NCBI RefSeq assembly: GCF_032108445.1 | Contig: NZ_CP134876.1 | Span: 1,302,001-1,366,000, forward strand | DNA: 64,000 bases | Direction: 5' to 3' | Source of the DNA: Micromonospora halotolerans | GTDB lineage: Bacteria > Actinomycetota > Actinomycetes > Mycobacteriales > Micromonosporaceae | In this document: piece by piece, positions 38,702 through 47,941 of the stretch | How positions within the stretch are numbered: the first letter of the stretch is position 1 | How the letters are laid out: each line of letters opens with the position of its first letter | Notes under the pieces: generated by a model | Database searches by the model: none | Seen by the model: the letters and a program-made list of their open reading frames with translations, nothing else | Told to the model about the DNA's origin: nothing | Position numbers and translations under genes: made by a program

Positions 38702-41470
38702 CTACTGGGACCTGCGCACCCGAGCCCGCGGAGGTGGAATCACGGCTCGGTCGTGGTGGATCAGAGTGCCGAGCTCGGCGCGGCTGCTGGTGCCGAGTTT
38801 GGTGGCCGCCCGGTAGAGATGGCCCTCCACGGTCCTGACGGAGACCACCAGTCGATCGGCGATCTCTCGGTTGGACAGGCCGTGGGCCGCCATCGTGACG
38901 ATCTCGCGTTCCCGGGCGGTGAGCGGCAATGGCCGGGTCGCGACGGCCAGCGCGGGAGTGCGAGCGCCGTCGCACAGCTGCGCGAGCCGGTGGGCGCGGG
39001 CGGCGGCGGCCTTGGCCGGGCCGCTCCGGTGGTGTCGGGTGTAGGCCACCGCCGCCTGCGCGGCGCTGTCGGCGGCGGCCAGCAGATCGCCGAGTTGTTC
39101 GAGGTGGGCAGAGGCGGCGAGGAGAGCGTCACCGTCGTGGGCGGCGAGCGCGGCGGCCTGCGCCGCAGCGGCCGACGCCCGGGGGCCGCCCACGCGGGTG
39201 GCCAGGTCGGCGAGGCGGTCGGCGACCGAGCCGTCACCGAGGCAGACCGCGGCGTGCAAGGCCAGGACCTCGTGTGCGAGCTGCCCCCGGGACGCGGCGA
39301 CCTCGGCCGCCTCCTGCGCGAGGGCGACCGCCTCGCTCACCGCGCCCTCGGCGGCGGCAACCCATGCTCGGGTCAGCAGCATCTCCGGTTGCAGAATCAG
39401 CAGTGCGGGATGCTGCTGTGCCTCCAACTCTTCGAGGGACCGCCGGGCAGCGACGCGGTCACCGGAAACCGCCAACCCCCGGGTGGTCGACAGCAGGCAG
39501 AAATAGAGGAACCCCGCGGCGTTACCGGCCCCTTCCAGGCCGGCGCGGGCCTCGCGCAGCAACCGCAGAGCCGTGGCCACCTGCCCCCGGGCGAGTTCCG
39601 CCTCTGCCAGGAGGATGTTGGTGAGCTCGACGGCGAACGCGACGCCCTTGGTCGTCTCCCGACACTCCGTTGCGACAGCGAGCGCCTCGTGCACACAACC
39701 TGCCAAGCGCAGCCCGTGCACCTGCCACCCCATCAGTGGGACATGGAGGAACGCCAGCTCGGGCGATCGGGCAGCGGCCATCCGGCCGTTCGCGGCAGCC
39801 GGGCCGAGCTCGTCGACGCCCCCAAGTGCGGCGAGCGCGGCAACGAGCCCGCAGCTCGCGAGCGTTACCGACTCGTCGGGAAGCCCCGGCCAGGCGAGCG
39901 CCATGGCCCCGGCCTGTGCTGCGCGTGCCGGGTGGCCCAGGCCGGCCTCGAGGTACGCCCGTATCGCGATCAGTTGCAGCCGGGCGGCATCCTCGCGGAC
40001 CCGGTCCTCGGCCGCGTCAAGGACGGCTGCTGCCTCCGCCGGCCGCTCCGCCAGCCACATCAGGTAATGAACCTGCGCCACGGTTGCCCGGACCCGCTCG
40101 GTGTCGGTACCGGCCAGCGCGGTGAGCGCCGCCCACTCGACCTCGACCTCCGAGTAGCGGCACAGCCCGTTCAGGGCCGCGACGACCGTCATCTGCGCCT
40201 GGAAACCACCACCCGCCGCCACCGCGGCCCGGCCGATCCGCTCGGCCAGCGGCAGGTCGAACAGCTGGACGGCGTACCCCGCGGCCGCGGTGAGCAGCGC
40301 TGGGTCGGGTTCGAGGTCGGAGTCGAGGCTGAGCACGGCACGGCGCAACATGTCGTCCGAGCTTCCCCCGCCGGTACGGGCCAACGCGGTCGCGATCCGA
40401 CCACGCAGTCGGCGGCCCCGCAGCGTGCCGATGCCCGCGCGGCGTACCTCGCCGTAGAGCGGGTGCGCCAGCCGCGTCCGCAGCCCGCGGCCATCCCGTT
40501 CCACGCTCACCAACCCGCGTGCCTCGGCCTCCTCCACGGCTGCCGCAGCGGTGAGCTGGGCCAACAGGCCGGCGTCCAGGGGCTCGCCGAGGGCGAGCAC
40601 GTCCACCACGTCCCGCACCCGCTTGGACAGCCGGCCCATCCGGGCCTCCACCAGCTCCGCCAGCCCCGGGGTGAGCGCGACGTCCCCCGACCAGCGCCAC
40701 ATCCCGCCGACCGCGTGCAGCCGCCCGGCTTCGAGCTCTCCGCCGACCAGGTGTCGTAGGAAGAGTGTGTTACCTCTGGTCAGCGCCGACATGCGTGCCA
40801 CGCTGGCGCTGTCCACCGGGCCGCCCAGCACCGCGTGCAGCAACGCCCCGGTGTCCGGCTCCGACAACGCCGGGACATCCAGCCGTGTCAGGTATCCGTC
40901 CTTCCACAGGGCGCTCACCGCGTCCGCGACCGGCTCGCCGGTGCGCACCGTGGCGACCAGGATGACCGCCTTGTGCAGCGCCAGCTGCTGCACCAGCAGC
41001 GCCGACAGCTCGTCAAGGAGGTGTGCGTCATCCACTCCCACCACGACGTCGCCGCCACCTGCCCCGGCGAGCACAGCGTCGACGCCCTGGCGCAGTACCT
41101 GGGCGGGGTCCTCACCGACGGTGGCGAGCAGTCCCGCGAACGCGCCCAACGGCAAGCCCCGCGCCGACGCGCTGGCGACCACCCATCGGGTCGCCATTCC
41201 CTGCTCGGCCGCCCTGGCCAGTGCCCCCCGAGCCAACCGGGTCTTGCCCACCCCGGACGCCCCGGCCAACACCACGCCCTTCACCCCGCCGGACCGCCGG
41301 ATCGCCTGGTCGATCGACCGGAGCTCCTCGACGCGGCCGGTCAACGGCCAACTCTGGCCGGCGCCCGGACCGTACAAGCCACACCTTGACCTTCCCCCGA
41401 GCCGTGCGGCGTGATCGGGCGGCTCGCCCGCACGCTGTGGCCCCCGGAATCGACCGGAGCATCTTTCCAC
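38702..41470 (-). CDS. LAL-type LuxR transcriptional regulator (second of pair)
   Basis: 922 residues from a GTG at 41470; a TTG near 41,375 is a plausible alternative because the first ~35 residues are atypical. Walker A AGASGVGKT is at 69-77 and Walker B VVVGVDDAHLL follows. The Ala/Leu-rich helical middle resembles TPR bundles. The C-terminal HTH LTAREREIVTMAAHGLSNREIADRL is a canonical LuxR/GerE domain. It differs clearly from its neighbour in sequence, so the two are relatives rather than a recent duplication. It is divergent from the lipoprotein operon starting at 41637 and may regulate it. Confidence 0.9.
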   Translation of the reverse strand: MERCSGRFRGPQRAGEPPDHAARLGGRSRCGLYGPGAGQSWPLTGRVEELRSIDQAIRRSGGVKGVVLAGASGVGKTRLARGALARAAEQGMATRWVVASASARGLPLGAFAGLLATVGEDPAQVLRQGVDAVLAGAGGGDVVVGVDDAHLLDELSALLVQQLALHKAVILVATVRTGEPVADAVSALWKDGYLTRLDVPALSEPDTGALLHAVLGGPVDSASVARMSALTRGNTLFLRHLVGGELEAGRLHAVGGMWRWSGDVALTPGLAELVEARMGRLSKRVRDVVDVLALGEPLDAGLLAQLTAAAAVEEAEARGLVSVERDGRGLRTRLAHPLYGEVRRAGIGTLRGRRLRGRIATALARTGGGSSDDMLRRAVLSLDSDLEPDPALLTAAAGYAVQLFDLPLAERIGRAAVAAGGGFQAQMTVVAALNGLCRYSEVEVEWAALTALAGTDTERVRATVAQVHYLMWLAERPAEAAAVLDAAEDRVREDAARLQLIAIRAYLEAGLGHPARAAQAGAMALAWPGLPDESVTLASCGLVAALAALGGVDELGPAAANGRMAAARSPELAFLHVPLMGWQVHGLRLAGCVHEALAVATECRETTKGVAFAVELTNILLAEAELARGQVATALRLLREARAGLEGAGNAAGFLYFCLLSTTRGLAVSGDRVAARRSLEELEAQQHPALLILQPEMLLTRAWVAAAEGAVSEAVALAQEAAEVAASRGQLAHEVLALHAAVCLGDGSVADRLADLATRVGGPRASAAAAQAAALAAHDGDALLAASAHLEQLGDLLAAADSAAQAAVAYTRHHRSGPAKAAAARAHRLAQLCDGARTPALAVATRPLPLTAREREIVTMAAHGLSNREIADRLVVSVRTVEGHLYRAATKLGTSSRAELGTLIHHDRAVIPPPRARVRRSQ

Positions 41471-41636
41471 CAGGAAATATGGAGCCTCCTGAGGACCGCC
41501 GCAAGCACCCTGAGACGCGTGCCTCCGCGCCGCTGCTCGCGGAACAACAGGTAGTCGACTACTCGTGACCGCGCGCCTTGATCATGGTGAAGTCCAGCCA
41601 TGGGCTGCCAGGGAGCCCGTGGCGAAGGGATGACCG

Positions 41637-42149
41637 ATGAAGATTCTCAGGCTCGGACAGGTCGCGATCGTCGGCGGTGCGCTCGCCATGGTCGTGGCGT
41701 GCGGAAGTGACGGCGGTTCGGGTTCTTCCACCTCGGCGGAGACGCCGGGTACGGACGACTCTGTCAGTGCCGTGACCCAGGCGAAGGGCGACGAATGCGG
41801 ACGCCTCACCAAGAGCGAGGTCAGCGAGGTGATCGGCCCGAATGACGGCGGCCAGCACGACTACGAGCTCGGCGGATGCGTCTGGACGGCGACCTCAGGC
41901 GCCAAGGACGGTCTCGTCGAGGCGATCCACGCGACCGTGCTGCCCAAGGCCCAGTACGAGGCCGTAGCCGAGATCGGTGAGCCGGTGAGCGGATTCGGCG
42001 ACGGCGCCACCTACGACAACGGCTACGGCGAGCTGTGGTTCCCGTGCCGAAGCGGCGACTTCTGCGGGATCAAGGCGAGCATCAGCGACCCGGACAAACG
42101 CAAGGACGTCGCACTGCGGCTGGGCAAGGCCCTGCAGGGCCAGGTGTAG
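41637..42149 (+). CDS. small lipoprotein, DUF3558-like
   Basis: 170 residues with a signal peptide ending in lipobox VVAC (Cys at residue 22), followed by a Gly/Ser/Thr-rich linker and a compact domain with three to four cysteines (CGRLTKSEVSEVIG, CVWTA, CRSGDFCG). The pattern resembles the DUF3558 lipoproteins of actinobacteria, which are surface-anchored and of unknown function. It is first in a run of three lipoprotein genes on the same strand. Confidence 0.75.
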   Translation: MKILRLGQVAIVGGALAMVVACGSDGGSGSSTSAETPGTDDSVSAVTQAKGDECGRLTKSEVSEVIGPNDGGQHDYELGGCVWTATSGAKDGLVEAIHATVLPKAQYEAVAEIGEPVSGFGDGATYDNGYGELWFPCRSGDFCGIKASISDPDKRKDVALRLGKALQGQV

Positions 42150-42183
42150 GCCCGTGCCCGGTCGTACCGAGGAGTTGGTACCC

Positions 42184-42738
42184 ATGAGGTGCACCCGGCC
42201 CCGCCCGTACCTGGCCGTCCTCGCCCTGCCTCTGGTCGCGCTCGTTGGCCTGGCCGCCTGCTCGCGGCCGGAAACCGGCCCCGCCGCTCCAACTGGGGCG
42301 CGACCCGCTACGCCGGCGAGCGAGGTGGCAGTCGCAGCGCCGACCGAGCAGGCCACCGCGGCGCCGAGCCGGACGATGACCGACCCCTGTTCCCTCGTGT
42401 CCAAACAGGAGGCGGAGAAGCTGGCCGGCACGGCGCTGCAGGACGGGGTGGCCGCGCCGGTGTCATGCACCTACACCGGGCCGGTCACCGGACCGACCGC
42501 ACAGGTGGAGGTCTACGTCGGCGATGGCGCGAAAAAGCAGCTGGACATCGATCGGCAGCTCGGTCACAAGCTGGACCCGGTGTCCGGCCTCGGTGATGAA
42601 GCCTTCGTCGAAGACGGTTGGGTCTTTTTCAGCAAGTCCGGTGTCTGGGTGTCGATTCACCTGGTGCGGCTCGACGATCCGGCGAAGTACCGCAAGCCGA
42701 TGCAAGAGCTGGCGCGAACCGTGGCCACCCGAGTCTGA
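42184..42738 (+). CDS. small lipoprotein, DUF3558-like (second)
   Basis: 184 residues from the ATG at 42184, which has GAGGAG ten bases upstream; an upstream in-frame start at 42154 would place non-signal residues first. The lipobox is LAAC. A linker rich in Ala, Pro and Thr leads to a domain starting DPCSLVSKQEAEKLAG and containing CTYTGP, the usual DUF3558 opening. It is a paralogue of the preceding gene and likely in the same operon. Confidence 0.75.
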   Translation: MRCTRPRPYLAVLALPLVALVGLAACSRPETGPAAPTGARPATPASEVAVAAPTEQATAAPSRTMTDPCSLVSKQEAEKLAGTALQDGVAAPVSCTYTGPVTGPTAQVEVYVGDGAKKQLDIDRQLGHKLDPVSGLGDEAFVEDGWVFFSKSGVWVSIHLVRLDDPAKYRKPMQELARTVATRV

Positions 42739-42781
42739 TCCAGCGCTGTGGCGTACGCGGGCGGAAAGGGCTTGTGGGCAG

Positions 42782-44341
42782 ATGCGTAGATGGATTGCGG
42801 CTGGTCTGGTCGCGGTGATGCTCGCCGGTTCCGGTTGCAGTGCCGGCCGAACCGGTGGCTCCGGCCCGGCCCCGGGCAGGACTTCCGGCTACGCCGTGGC
42901 CGGTACCGAACTCACCGAGAACGAGTTCCGCTACGGGCTCGCTCCGCGGCCGCACAGGGATGTCACCTACCAGCCGGACGTTGTCCTGATCGGGGGTGGG
43001 GCGGATGCCGTCCGCTCGGTCACCGCCGACGGCCTGACCTGGACGATCGACGCCAAGGCGACAGGGGCGTCGAAGCTCTCCCCGGGCAAGGTCATGTTCG
43101 TGACCTCCCGTGGTGTCGGCCGGGTCGTCGACGCCCAGCGCGCCGGCGACGCGATCGCCGTCACCATCGCGCCGGTCGAGTTCACCGAGGTCATCCGCGA
43201 CGGGACCTTCGTCGGCGAGCAGCCCGTCGAGCTGGACAACGCCATTTCGTACAGCTCGGAGGGGGCGCCCTGGACCGATGAGGCCGCCGTCGCCGCGGCG
43301 GCTCCGGCTACCGCGGCACCCGCCGCCGCGCCGGTCTCCGCCGGTGCGGTGGTGCGCCCCGCGGCATTCACCGAGGGTGCTCTCGGTGAGGCTCCAGCCC
43401 CCGGGCCGGGGGACAAGGAACGGGTGGAGATGCCTCGCCCGGCCACCGGCGCACCGAAGAACACCCGGTCCAACGGCTTCACCGTGGTGCCGAAGTGTTG
43501 CCGCGGTGGGGTGGGGGCCGACCTGACGTACGACGACAGCGAGATCCGGATCTTCGGGTCCTTCATGGTGCTCATGGACAAGCCACGGGCCAGGTTCCAC
43601 CTGGCAGTCTCCGACGGCCGGGTGACCGTGGCCGAACTGCAGGTGCTCGGGGGTAGCGGGCTCAGGATTGACCTTGAGGGTGCCAGCAAGGTCGGCACCG
43701 CCCGACAGATCGACCGGCAGTTCACGGTCCCGGTTGACTTCAGCGTCCCGGTGGGACTTGTGCTGGGGGTTCCCTTCTCGTTCACGGTCACCCAGACCGT
43801 GCTCGTCAAGACCGCCTTCAGCGCCAAGGACGGCAACGTCAAGGCGGCCGGCGAGTACGCGATCAACGGTGCCGTCGGCTTCGGATACCGCAACGGATCG
43901 TGGGGCCTGCACAAGGTCCAAGGGCCGTTCATCAGAAGCAGCCTCATCGACTCGATCAGGGGCCCGTCGGTCGGTGCCAACGGCATGCTGCTTGCCTTCA
44001 AGACTCAATTCAGCATCGGATTCGGCGCGGCCGGCTTCTCCGCCGGGCTCAACGTCGCGCTGACCGTCTCGACCGGAGTCGCGCGGGGGTCGGCACTGGA
44101 CCAGTTCTTCCCAGCCGCGCCGGGGACCAGGGACATCGGCTGTCGCGGTGCCAGCCTGACGATCGACATGAGCTACAACGTGGGCTATACGATCCCGGCG
44201 ATCATCGCCAATGTGATCAATTTCTTCCTACGGGTGTTCGGCGCCGAACCGATCCCACGCACAGGCGGTATCCCCAACCCTCCCGAGACCGAGAAGCTTT
44301 TCGAGGCGACCCAGTACGACCCACCCTCCTGCACATCCTGA
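42782..44341 (+). CDS. large lipoprotein-like exported protein, unknown function
   Basis: 519 residues. A short signal peptide ends at GSGC (residues ~16-19), a somewhat loose lipobox. Residues ~30-140 are a beta-rich exported domain, followed by a 60-residue Ala/Pro linker (AAAAPATAAPAAAPVSAG). A second half of ~320 residues has alternating beta-like strands (DFSVPVGLVLGVPFSFTVTQ) and a hydrophobic stretch, IIANVINFFLRVFG, near the end. I recognise no family. It starts 43 nt after the second DUF3558-like gene and is likely co-expressed with it. Confidence 0.65.
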   Translation: MRRWIAAGLVAVMLAGSGCSAGRTGGSGPAPGRTSGYAVAGTELTENEFRYGLAPRPHRDVTYQPDVVLIGGGADAVRSVTADGLTWTIDAKATGASKLSPGKVMFVTSRGVGRVVDAQRAGDAIAVTIAPVEFTEVIRDGTFVGEQPVELDNAISYSSEGAPWTDEAAVAAAAPATAAPAAAPVSAGAVVRPAAFTEGALGEAPAPGPGDKERVEMPRPATGAPKNTRSNGFTVVPKCCRGGVGADLTYDDSEIRIFGSFMVLMDKPRARFHLAVSDGRVTVAELQVLGGSGLRIDLEGASKVGTARQIDRQFTVPVDFSVPVGLVLGVPFSFTVTQTVLVKTAFSAKDGNVKAAGEYAINGAVGFGYRNGSWGLHKVQGPFIRSSLIDSIRGPSVGANGMLLAFKTQFSIGFGAAGFSAGLNVALTVSTGVARGSALDQFFPAAPGTRDIGCRGASLTIDMSYNVGYTIPAIIANVINFFLRVFGAEPIPRTGGIPNPPETEKLFEATQYDPPSCTS

Positions 44342-44414
44342 GCGCCGCGGTGGGGCCGGGCTTGTCGGCCAGCTGCCGGCTGCACGCAGTGGCACATGTC
44401 GGTAACCCGGGCCG

Positions 44415-44449
44415 CGGTTGCACCTCATCGGTCGCGTGAGGTGCAACCG
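44415..44449. terminator. hairpin between convergent genes
   Basis: CGGTTGCACCTCA pairs with TGAGGTGCAACCG across a 9-nt loop, and GC-rich flanks (CCCGGG on both sides) extend the structure. It is placed between the stop of the exported lipoprotein and the stop of the ABC permease. Confidence 0.7.
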
Positions 44450-44464
44450 CCGCCCGGGGTGGGC

Positions 44465-46711
44465 TTACTCGTTGCGGGCCGTCTCCGGGCCGGTGATCCG
44501 GCGCAGCAGCGGCAGCGTCGAGGCGACGATCGCCAGCGACACCGCCAGCCCACCGGCGACCATCAGGTAGAACGACCCGTCCGGCGCGAGCAGCGTGTAG
44601 CCGAGCTGCGCCCGCAGGAACAGGTGCGCCGCCAGGAACCCCATCCCGATGGCCACGGCCGCGACGAGCAGCAGCGGCACGACGGTCTCCAGCGCCACCA
44701 CCCCCCGCAGCGTGCGTAGCTGCACCCCGGTGAGCCGCAGCATGCTGAACGGCCGCTTCCGGTCGCTCAGCCCGCCGGCCACGCTCACCGCCAGGCTGCA
44801 ACCCGCGATCGGCAGGCTGGCCAGCATGATCACGTTGGCCAGCTGCTGGAACTGGATCATCAGCCGTGCCGAGTCCGACTCCCACTCGGCGATGCTGTTC
44901 GGGAACCGCATCGCCGGGAACGCGTTGATCAGCATGGTCCGGGCCTGCTCGAACGCGGCGCGGCTGGTGGTGTTGACGACCACCGAGCGGATCGGTTGCC
45001 GCTCGACCTGCGCCGGGTCCAGGTCGGCGGCCGCCCAGACGTAGCTGTCGTTGGTCAGGTCCCACGCGCGCTCGCCGATCAGGTCGTCGGCCACGGCCAC
45101 GACCCGCGCGCCGGCGGGGCAGCTGCCGAACACCGCCAGCCGGTCCAGCTCGGCGCAGGTGATGACGCCCGGCCACCACCATCGATAGGCGGGCGATTCC
45201 GTCCCGTTCACCTTGAGCGGGGGTGGTGTGTCGACGGGATTGGCGCGGACCAGGGTCACGCTGCGTACCCCCGGGATCGTCGCGAGCCCGGCCGGGATCT
45301 GGTCCGCGGTCGGTGCGGGGCCGTCCTCGTGCGGGAACGAGAGAGACAGGGACGTGGCGGCCACCGAGTCGGTGCGCGGCTCGCCCCGGTTGGCCACGTA
45401 GGTGGTGATGATGCCGGTGGCGACGCTGGTCACGAAGAGCGCCACGATCAGCCCGCTGACCGACCGGAAGCCGGCCCGGGGGTTGTCGGCGAGGCGCCGC
45501 CCGGCGATGAGCGCCGCCGGCCGGCTCGCCCGCCCGGCCAGCACCCGCGCGCCGGCCATGGTCAGCCACGGACCGGCCAGCACCAGCCCGACCAGGATCA
45601 GCAGGAACCCCGAGAGGTACGCGGTGAGCTGCCCGTTGGTCGTGTGCGGGCGCCGGCCGACGAAGTACGCCAGCTCGACGAGCCCGGCGACCAGCGGGAT
45701 CAGCCGCCAGGCGCGCGGGGGTTTCGGGGTGACCCGGCGCGCGACGCCCAGCGGGGAGATCTGCACCCGGCGCAGCGCCAGCCAGGAGGCCACGACGGCG
45801 CCGAGCGGGATGCCGAGCGCGACGGCCAGCACGTCGACGGCGGTGAGCGACAGGTCGCTGGTGAAGAACGGCTCGCCGGTGAACGGGATCGCGGCGATGC
45901 CGGGCCGGGCCGCGAGGAACAGGCCGAACCCGGCGAGGGTGCCGGCCACGGCGGCGAGGGTCGACTCGACGGCCGAGATGAGGGAGATCTGTCGCGGGGT
46001 GGCGCCGATCAGCCGCATGGCGGCGAAGCGCTGTTCCCGCCGGGTCGCGGCCAGCCGGGTCGCGGTGCCGATGAAGATGAGCACCGGGAAGAGCAGCGCG
46101 GCGGCGACGATGGACAGCACGAGGGCCATGCCGTCGTGGTTGATGCCGACGTAGCAGCCGCGGCTGCACACGCTCGGTGACGTGGTCATGATCTGGGTGA
46201 CCTTGCGGGCTCCGAGCTGCTCCAGGTCGGCCGGCGTGCGGCCGATGACGATCAGCAGCGAGTCCGGCGAGGGCAGCGCCTCCCGGCCGATGGTGCCGAC
46301 GTCCCGGCCGGGGAAGCGGTCGCCGAGTTCCGCGGCCGGGGTGGCGCGCAGCAGCTCACCGAGGGCGGGCGAGACGTAGAACTGGCCCGGCCCGGGCAAC
46401 TCCGGGATGCCCGGCGGGACGGGCGCGTCCGGCCCGGTCGCCGCGACCTCGACCCGGCCGATGGACCGGCCGTGGAAGTAGTCCTCCCGGACGAGCCACC
46501 ACATCGGCTCCGCCGACGGGTCGGCCGACGCCGGGGCGACGGCGGTGTTGAGCCAGGCGTACCGCTGGTTCTGCGCGTCGACCGCGTTCATGCCGGCCAG
46601 CGTGGTGAGCAGCATGCCGACGCCGAGCGCCACGGCGGCGGCGATGACGACGAGCCGGGTGGCGGCCTCGCGCCCGCCGGCCAGGGACAGCCGGATCGCG
46701 AACCGGATCAT
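44465..46711 (-). CDS. ABC transporter permease, FtsX/MacB type
   Basis: 748 residues. An N-terminal helix is followed by a ~180-residue exported domain, then a three-helix FtsX core (residues ~205-300, LVLSIVAAALLFPVLIFIGT). A second set of helices and a second external domain (~470-600) precede the last three helices. This duplicated layout is typical of large actinobacterial FtsX-like permeases, which move no small substrate themselves but often handle lipids, peptides or signal transduction. The ATG overlaps the stop of the ATPase gene. Confidence 0.85.
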   Translation of the reverse strand: MIRFAIRLSLAGGREAATRLVVIAAAVALGVGMLLTTLAGMNAVDAQNQRYAWLNTAVAPASADPSAEPMWWLVREDYFHGRSIGRVEVAATGPDAPVPPGIPELPGPGQFYVSPALGELLRATPAAELGDRFPGRDVGTIGREALPSPDSLLIVIGRTPADLEQLGARKVTQIMTTSPSVCSRGCYVGINHDGMALVLSIVAAALLFPVLIFIGTATRLAATRREQRFAAMRLIGATPRQISLISAVESTLAAVAGTLAGFGLFLAARPGIAAIPFTGEPFFTSDLSLTAVDVLAVALGIPLGAVVASWLALRRVQISPLGVARRVTPKPPRAWRLIPLVAGLVELAYFVGRRPHTTNGQLTAYLSGFLLILVGLVLAGPWLTMAGARVLAGRASRPAALIAGRRLADNPRAGFRSVSGLIVALFVTSVATGIITTYVANRGEPRTDSVAATSLSLSFPHEDGPAPTADQIPAGLATIPGVRSVTLVRANPVDTPPPLKVNGTESPAYRWWWPGVITCAELDRLAVFGSCPAGARVVAVADDLIGERAWDLTNDSYVWAAADLDPAQVERQPIRSVVVNTTSRAAFEQARTMLINAFPAMRFPNSIAEWESDSARLMIQFQQLANVIMLASLPIAGCSLAVSVAGGLSDRKRPFSMLRLTGVQLRTLRGVVALETVVPLLLVAAVAIGMGFLAAHLFLRAQLGYTLLAPDGSFYLMVAGGLAVSLAIVASTLPLLRRITGPETARNE

Positions 46712-47379
46712 GCGGACACCAGCGCGTTCACCTTGCCGTCGCGCACGATGACCTGCCGGTCGGCGTACGCGGCGACCCGAGCGTCGTGGGTGACGAGCAC
46801 GACCGTCGTGCCCTCGTCGCGGGCCGAGGAGACCAGGAGGTCCATGACCTGCTCGCCGGTCAGCGAATCGAGGGCGCCGGTCGGCTCGTCGGCGAACAGC
46901 GCGCCGGGCCGGGCGACCAGGCCGCGGGCCAGTGCGACCCGTTGCGCCTGGCCGCCGGACAGCTCCCCGGAGCGGCGCCGCTCCAGCCCGGTCAGGTCGA
47001 GCCGCTCGAACCAGGGCCGCGCCTCCTTCAGCGCGGCGGCCCGCTTCATGCCGTTGAGCAGCAGCGGCAGCGCGACGTTCTCCTCGGCGGTCAGCTCCGG
47101 CACGAGCTGCCCGGACTGGAACACGAAGCCGAACCGGTCCCGGCGCAGGATGCTGCGCTGGTTCTCGTTGAGGGTGTCGATGCGACGGCCGTCGAAGTGG
47201 ATCTCGCCGGTGTCCGGCACCAGGATCCCGGCCAGGCAGTGCAGCAGGGTGGACTTCCCGGAGCCGCTCGGGCCCATGATGGCGACGATCTCGCCCGGCG
47301 CCACCGCGACGGTCGCCCCGCGCAGCGCCGGAGTCTCTCCGAAGGACAGCACCACGTCCCGTGCCTCGACGGCCGTCAT
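46708..47379 (-). CDS. ABC transporter ATP-binding protein
   Basis: 223 residues from the ATG at 47379 (MTAVEARDVVLSFGETPAL). The frame is open much further upstream but that part is antisense-like Arg/Pro filler inside the PadR gene. Walker A GPSGSGKST is at 36-44, followed by the Q-loop FVFQSGQ, signature LSGGQ and Walker B FADEPTGALD. It is of the LolD/MacB type and pairs with the FtsX-like permease. Its start overlaps the PadR stop (ATGA). Confidence 0.95.
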   Translation of the reverse strand: MTAVEARDVVLSFGETPALRGATVAVAPGEIVAIMGPSGSGKSTLLHCLAGILVPDTGEIHFDGRRIDTLNENQRSILRRDRFGFVFQSGQLVPELTAEENVALPLLLNGMKRAAALKEARPWFERLDLTGLERRRSGELSGGQAQRVALARGLVARPGALFADEPTGALDSLTGEQVMDLLVSSARDEGTTVVLVTHDARVAAYADRQVIVRDGKVNALVSA

Positions 47380-47900
47380 CCCCGTACCTCCTTGGCGAGC
47401 GCGTCCAGCCGGGCGGCCGTGGTGTCGATCCAGTGCAGGTCGGCTTCGAGGTGGAACAGGCCGTGGTCGGCGAGCATGGCGTCGACCAGCGAGCCGGAGC
47501 GCTTGATGTCGGTGAGTTCCTTCATCCGGCCCAGGTGGGCGGCGCGCTGGCGGTCGAGGTACTCCTCGGCGGGCCGGCCGAGCATGAGCGCCAGCACGAC
47601 CTTGGTGAACAGGACCGTCTGCAGGTTCGGCTCGGCCGGGACCGGCTCGGTCAGCCACGACTCGACCTCGGTGGCGCCCCGCTCGGTGATCACGTAGCGC
47701 TTGCGCTCCGGGCCGACGCCCGGCTCGACCTCGCCGATCACGATCTTGCCGTCGCGGGCGAGCCGGCTCAGGGTCGCGTAGACCTGCCCGAACGGCAGTG
47801 GCTTCCCCCGGCTGAAGAAGGCGTCGTAGTCGCGCTTGAGGTCGTAGCCGTGGCTGGGCTCCCGTTCGAGCAGGCCAAGGAGGGTCATGGGAACGCTCAT
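47376..47900 (-). CDS. PadR-family transcriptional regulator
   Basis: 174 residues, start ATG at 47900 (MSVPMTLLGLLEREPSHGYDLKR). The winged-helix motif HGYDLKRDYDAFF and GQVYATLSRLARDGKI identify the PadR family, with a C-terminal helical dimerisation arm (DRQRAAHLGRMKEL). It overlaps the ABC ATPase gene by 4 nt. PadR repressors often control adjacent ABC exporters, and autoregulation of the whole operon is likely. Confidence 0.9.
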   Translation of the reverse strand: MSVPMTLLGLLEREPSHGYDLKRDYDAFFSRGKPLPFGQVYATLSRLARDGKIVIGEVEPGVGPERKRYVITERGATEVESWLTEPVPAEPNLQTVLFTKVVLALMLGRPAEEYLDRQRAAHLGRMKELTDIKRSGSLVDAMLADHGLFHLEADLHWIDTTAARLDALAKEVRG

Positions 47901-47941
47901 GGCGTCACCATACCCTGAGCGTATACCTCGCGTATATACCT

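Noticed and set aside
38453..40759. 768-codon plus-strand frame over the LAL genes
   Set aside because: Lies across two well-supported minus-strand LuxR genes and has no domain of its own.
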